The notes under the pieces: generated by a model | What the model saw: only the letters and a program-made list of their open reading frames with translations | Told to the model about the DNA's origin: nothing | Database searches by the model: none | Assembly: GCA_009768925.2 (NCBI GenBank) | Contig: VHIT02000041.1 | Span: 124,001 to 188,000, forward strand | Direction: 5' to 3' | Length of the DNA: 64,000 bases | DNA from: Cryptosporidium bovis | Lineage: Eukaryota; Apicomplexa; Conoidasida; Eucoccidiorida; Cryptosporidiidae | Position numbers and translations under genes: made by a program | In this document: in pieces, positions 60,037 to 64,000 of the stretch | How the letters are laid out: every line of letters starts with the position of its first letter | Position numbering within the stretch: position 1 is the first letter of the stretch

Positions 60037-60691
60037 TTTTTAATTCCATTAAAATTAATCTCTGTTTCTAAAACTTAATTTCCACCTTACATAATATTTT
60101 TTTTACGCTTGGTTAAAACTAGGTCACTCTTTTTGGGAAAAAAAATACTATAGTTAACTTTTAATATTATTCACTATTATCGCCAATGGTGATATTTTTA
60201 AGTTAAAAATTATTATTTTTTATTGTTATAGCTTTTTCATATAAGTAAAGTATTTAACTTTTTTGTTTCCAATATCAGTCCTTGTTTATCTCATTCACAC
60301 AGAAATATTACTTTATTTCCTAATTTTTCGTTTTGATTTACAACTATATTTATTTATTTATTTGTATATTCCGTTAAACAGGAGTATGGCTTATATCTTA
60401 CAACCAAAAATTCTTTGTAATCTTCTTTTTTACATTCTCATATATACCTAATTCCATTTTGGGGTGTATTTTGTATTTATTTTTTGCTTTACTATTAAAA
60501 TGCACCCACACAGCCTTGGCGCGAAATGTGATGACAATAGTCATTTCTGATTTTTGCGTGCAATATCTGAATATATAAATATTTTAATGAAAATGGATGG
60601 TTTTAAATAGTAATTTTTTTTGTTATAACACTTTTTAGTGTTCAATTTTCTAGAGTATTATCAATCAGTGTTAATCTTGTCATTTGCTGTA
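60037..60691. other. Intergenic region with E2F-like site
   Basis: About 655 A/T-rich bases. TTGGCGCGAAA lies at 60516-60526, the minus strand reading TTTCGCGCCAA. No gene is seen; a plus-strand frame at 60263-60451 is A/T-rich and featureless. Confidence 0.6.
60516..60526 (-). promoter_or_regulatory. E2F site TTTCGCGCCAA
   Basis: Very close to the canonical E2F consensus TTTSGCGC. It is about 480 bases upstream of the 1030-residue gene's ATG, on the same strand. Confidence 0.5.
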
Positions 60692-63600
60692 TCATTGACT
60701 ATAATTTAGATAATAATCATAGTTGTTATAGAGATTTTGAATAGAGTCTCCCAAAATGGAGGTATCAAATGTGTTTAGTGACTCAAAATATCCAATACAA
60801 ATGTATTTTATGAAATAGACTTGCTGTTTTACGTCATTATCCTCGAAATTACTATCTTCTTGTTCGCTTATATTCAACATTTCTTTGATTCTAATTTGGT
60901 TTCTTAATTCTTGGAAAATAAGGTTGGACCATTTTAGGTATATTTCACCATCCATTAGTGGGTTTGATATGTCTGCAGAATGTAAAAGAGATGATAAATA
61001 AAACTTCTTTTTAACTTCGTAAATATGTTCATCTTCTTTATTGTTTTCAAGATATTTAATGAAGTTGTCCAAATAGTTTCTAATATATTTGTGATATTCC
61101 ATATCAGTAAAAAGTATTGCATTTACAACCATCTTTTTCAAATCTTCAAAGTAAATTGACCAAAATGGTGGAAATACGTTACATGATTCATTATTCAAAA
61201 TTGAAAACAGAAGAGATGTATGATGATTTTCAAGTAATGAAATACCATTATATATGTCTAGTGTTGAAATAGTGCTTACTTCACATAACATCTTGTACAA
61301 GTCATCGTGACTGCTCTGAGTGTTTTTATACATATTTTGAATCTCCTTCATTAAATCATTATTTAACCCAGGATGGTCCAAGTCGTGACCCAGTGAGGAT
61401 ATAACTAAACAATAGGCCTCCAATGAATTTACATACTTTTTTACCGAGGGTTTATCAAGCCATTGATTTAATGTAATTGAAACACTGACAACATGATGAA
61501 AATTGTGGAATGGGTTTTGTTCATGGTAATTATTCTGTAGTTCTTGTACAAATCTTTTTATTTTGTTTATATTTATTGGCCACTTCGTGATATCTTCCTT
61601 GTATTTATTTTTATCCTTGATTAGTTCCACATAACGGTAATGTATCAAATATTCTGCTATTCCTTTAATTCGTTCATTATCCATCGTGAGAACATCAATG
61701 CTTTTCCATGAATTTTCAAGCTCTTTTGGTTTATTTACCACATATTTTTGTTCATAATTTAAATTGTTACTATCTTCATTTTTGCTTGAGCAATTCATAT
61801 TTTCATTCATTTGACTCGCCAACATTTCCTGAATATTAACAAGTGTAAATATCTTTTCATTTATTAATGGTAAATTTCTCCTTAATTTTTTGTTCTCAGT
61901 TGTATCTAAAACTAGTTTATTAATGTCTTCAAATAAATCGGGCTTTATCTCAACTATGGGCCTGTTAAACAAACTAATGATTTTTCTATAGTCATACTCA
62001 ATATCTTTATTTGAATCGTTTCTCATAACTTCTGGTTTATTTTCGATGCCAAAATTTAACAATGACTTTAACTTACAATAATAGTCAACAAAATTGGATT
62101 TCCTATTAAATTCAAATATAACTCTAATGGAATAATCAGAAATTGATATAAATATCATTTCGATATCATTTTGATGATAATCATCGTAGTCCTTTATATT
62201 ACTTATTGATGTTTTCACTTTTCTAAATAAATCCAAAGTTGTCACATCAAATAGCCAATATCCAGGTTTTTCCATTAGATGATCCAATACTCCTTCCTTT
62301 TTACTTAATTCCCAATAATCGATTGGGATATATTTGAAAGAAAGCAATCTAGAAACACTTTCAAATATATTTGAATAGTAGTCATCTATACCACATGCAT
62401 ATATTATCACTTGTTCATTATTGTTGCAACTATGTTTAACATTGTTAATATCACTATTTGGAGTAGGCATATCAATACTTTTTAACGGAATTATTAATGT
62501 ATTACATTCCATGTTTTGAGAATCAAAGAATTCTTGCAAATTAAATAATTCACTTTCCTCAATCGTTTTGTTATAGTCTATATTGTCATTGATATAATTA
62601 TTGTTATTTATGATAATTCCACCAAATATAGCTTTTGCCATTCTCTTTGCAATCATATAATTAAGATATTTAGTTATTTTATGGGTTCTGGATTCTGTAT
62701 CATAACCATTGTATGTATTATTATCACCATCAATGTTTTTATTTAGTACAAGGTCAATTATAAGAAATGATTTACTCTCAGGGTTTTCAATATTTGTATC
62801 AAAGTTCCAATTACCAGACAAAATTTCAACGACTGATTTTCCTATTTCACCAAGGGAATTTATCATTGAAATTGGAATGAATGAATTATCTTTGATTGTT
62901 ATTATATCCCAATAAATTGACTTTCTTTCGTTTATTCCAAGACTTTTTATCATAAAATTTAACATTTCACTAAATTGTTTTCTATTCCCACTCAATAAAA
63001 ACTTATTATTTATATTTTTAGAGAAAAAATGATTGTTATACTTGCTGAAATTTTCACTATAATCGTTTTCAATTAATTCAATAATATCAATAGTACTGAA
63101 ATAATCATTTGAATTAATGTTATCATTATAATTGTCCACTATATCTCTCATTATTTCTGAGTACTTTATTGACAAATCAACACAATTCTCAAATTCATGT
63201 ATGCTGTTATTTATTTCATTTAATCTATTAATTTGTATTTTACCCAATTGCTTACCATACTCCTTAATTATTCCATTACATACAATTCGAATACTGTTCG
63301 ATATTTTTAATATTGGAACAAAGGCATCGATTATTATTCCTCTATTAGTTCCATCTATTCTTATTATTTTTTCTAAAATATCACTTATTTGTAACTTACT
63401 GTACTTCATCATTTTTAAACGATTATTTTTTTGAAAATAATCATAGGCACCGAAGTAAAAAAGTATAAATGTTGTTAAAACTACTATTATAATTATTAAA
63501 TAGTGAAATGTTAATATTGAACTTGTTTTATGATATTTTATATAGTCATTTTCAAGCGCAAATTTATTTAAGTAATCAAAGTCAAACAACCTTACAGGGT

Positions 63601-64000
63601 TACTCAATTCCATTGCTTTAAACATAATATAGTTACTCTCTTCTAATATGTAATCTGTATTGTTACAAAGGTACTTGGCAGCAAGGAACGTGTTTGAATC
63701 ACTTTCTACTGATTTTTTTAACTCATCCTCTGTTATATTCGTTCTCTCTGGTTCATAGTAAGGTGGTGGTGCTGGAGAAATTGGACTTGGTTGATCTTCA
63801 AATCTTATGTTTAACGGTACCAAAGCTGTTAACAAATTAGAAGTCCTAGCTAATATTTCTTTTATAACATCATTTTTGTTTTCCATTCCCCTTGGTAGTT
63901 TAATCTCATTCAGCGTGTCCAAATAATTTCTTACTTGATATCGTTGTTTCACTATCTGATCAGAAAGGCCTAATCTTACCGGTATGTTTACTAGTGTTGG
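60692..64000 (-). CDS. 3',5'-cyclic-nucleotide phosphodiesterase, 3' part (5' end beyond window)
   Basis: 1102 residues are visible and the frame stays open to the window edge, so the N-terminus is missing; the in-frame GTG at 63952 is not the start. The last ~290 residues form a class I PDE catalytic domain: HNFHHVVSV, HDLDHPGLNN (metal-binding HD motif), ENHHTSLLF and HSADISNP. These residues coordinate Zn2+/Mg2+ for hydrolysis of cAMP and/or cGMP. One hydrophobic segment (LTFHYLIIIIVVLTTFILFYF) lies about 160 residues into the visible part. Apicomplexan PDEs have several N-terminal transmembrane helices before a C-terminal domain, so this is probably the last of them. A ~600-residue low-similarity region separates membrane and catalytic parts. 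Cyclic-nucleotide choice (cAMP or cGMP) cannot be told from this sequence. Confidence 0.92.
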   Translation of the reverse strand, partial: PTLVNIPVRLGLSDQIVKQRYQVRNYLDTLNEIKLPRGMENKNDVIKEILARTSNLLTALVPLNIRFEDQPSPISPAPPPYYEPERTNITEDELKKSVESDSNTFLAAKYLCNNTDYILEESNYIMFKAMELSNPVRLFDFDYLNKFALENDYIKYHKTSSILTFHYLIIIIVVLTTFILFYFGAYDYFQKNNRLKMMKYSKLQISDILEKIIRIDGTNRGIIIDAFVPILKISNSIRIVCNGIIKEYGKQLGKIQINRLNEINNSIHEFENCVDLSIKYSEIMRDIVDNYNDNINSNDYFSTIDIIELIENDYSENFSKYNNHFFSKNINNKFLLSGNRKQFSEMLNFMIKSLGINERKSIYWDIITIKDNSFIPISMINSLGEIGKSVVEILSGNWNFDTNIENPESKSFLIIDLVLNKNIDGDNNTYNGYDTESRTHKITKYLNYMIAKRMAKAIFGGIIINNNNYINDNIDYNKTIEESELFNLQEFFDSQNMECNTLIIPLKSIDMPTPNSDINNVKHSCNNNEQVIIYACGIDDYYSNIFESVSRLLSFKYIPIDYWELSKKEGVLDHLMEKPGYWLFDVTTLDLFRKVKTSISNIKDYDDYHQNDIEMIFISISDYSIRVIFEFNRKSNFVDYYCKLKSLLNFGIENKPEVMRNDSNKDIEYDYRKIISLFNRPIVEIKPDLFEDINKLVLDTTENKKLRRNLPLINEKIFTLVNIQEMLASQMNENMNCSSKNEDSNNLNYEQKYVVNKPKELENSWKSIDVLTMDNERIKGIAEYLIHYRYVELIKDKNKYKEDITKWPININKIKRFVQELQNNYHEQNPFHNFHHVVSVSITLNQWLDKPSVKKYVNSLEAYCLVISSLGHDLDHPGLNNDLMKEIQNMYKNTQSSHDDLYKMLCEVSTISTLDIYNGISLLENHHTSLLFSILNNESCNVFPPFWSIYFEDLKKMVVNAILFTDMEYHKYIRNYLDNFIKYLENNKEDEHIYEVKKKFYLSSLLHSADISNPLMDGEIYLKWSNLIFQELRNQIRIKEMLNISEQEDSNFEDNDVKQQVYFIKYICIGYFESLNTFDTSILGDSIQNLYNNYDYYLNYSQ

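Noticed and set aside
60263-60451. Plus-strand frame with hydrophobic residues
   Set aside because: Composition is that of A/T-rich spacer, with no pattern and no conserved motif.

Overview
The window looks like nuclear DNA of an apicomplexan parasite, most probably a Cryptosporidium species. It is strongly AT-rich and uses the standard code with all three stop codons. Genes are eukaryotic, densely packed on both strands and mostly intronless. The gene types fit an alveolate parasite: a TPR-bearing formin, MTIP/MLC1-like myosin light chains, calcineurin A, a membrane cyclic-nucleotide phosphodiesterase and secreted low-complexity proteins, one with an SK/SR tail like the Cryptosporidium SKSR family. 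GGCGCC-cored E2F-like sites recur between genes, which also fits. Species and chromosome cannot be read from the sequence. I saw no tRNA, rRNA, CRISPR array or transposon.

Layout. 1-4.3 kb: 3' part of a cohesin kleisin (Rad21/Rec8), then glycyl-tRNA synthetase. 4.5-8.4 kb: two secreted proteins, one with a Pro/Tyr minisatellite and one with an Arg/Ser/Lys tail. 8.7-18 kb: TBC Rab-GAP, kinesin-5, calcineurin A and ribosomal protein L10/uL16. 19-23.4 kb: a Rad6-like ubiquitin-conjugating enzyme rebuilt from three exons, whose stop codon overlaps that of a convergent Gln/Ser/Asn-rich protein. 24-27 kb: a head-to-head pair of myosin-light-chain-like genes, one intronless and apparently internally duplicated, the other rebuilt from six small exons. 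28-37.5 kb: formin, NDC80, anamorsin/Dre2 and a small unknown. 38-44 kb: a very large Asn-rich protein and an unknown. 45-50 kb: alpha/beta hydrolase, NT-C2 coiled-coil protein and a two-exon TMEM208/SND2 homologue. 50-60 kb: a protein with repeated aegerolysin-like beta motifs, a divergent long cullin preceded by a strong hairpin, and a coiled-coil/C2-like protein. 60.7-64 kb: 3' part of a phosphodiesterase that runs off the window.

Themes. Several genes serve chromosome segregation and cell-cycle control (kleisin, kinesin-5, NDC80, cullin, E2). Others serve Ca2+/cyclic-nucleotide signalling and actomyosin motility (calcineurin A, phosphodiesterase, light chains, formin). They are not arranged in operons. 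Shared regulation, if any, is suggested only by the recurring E2F-like intergenic motif. All splice models, distant family assignments and motif functions are inferred from this sequence without database searches.
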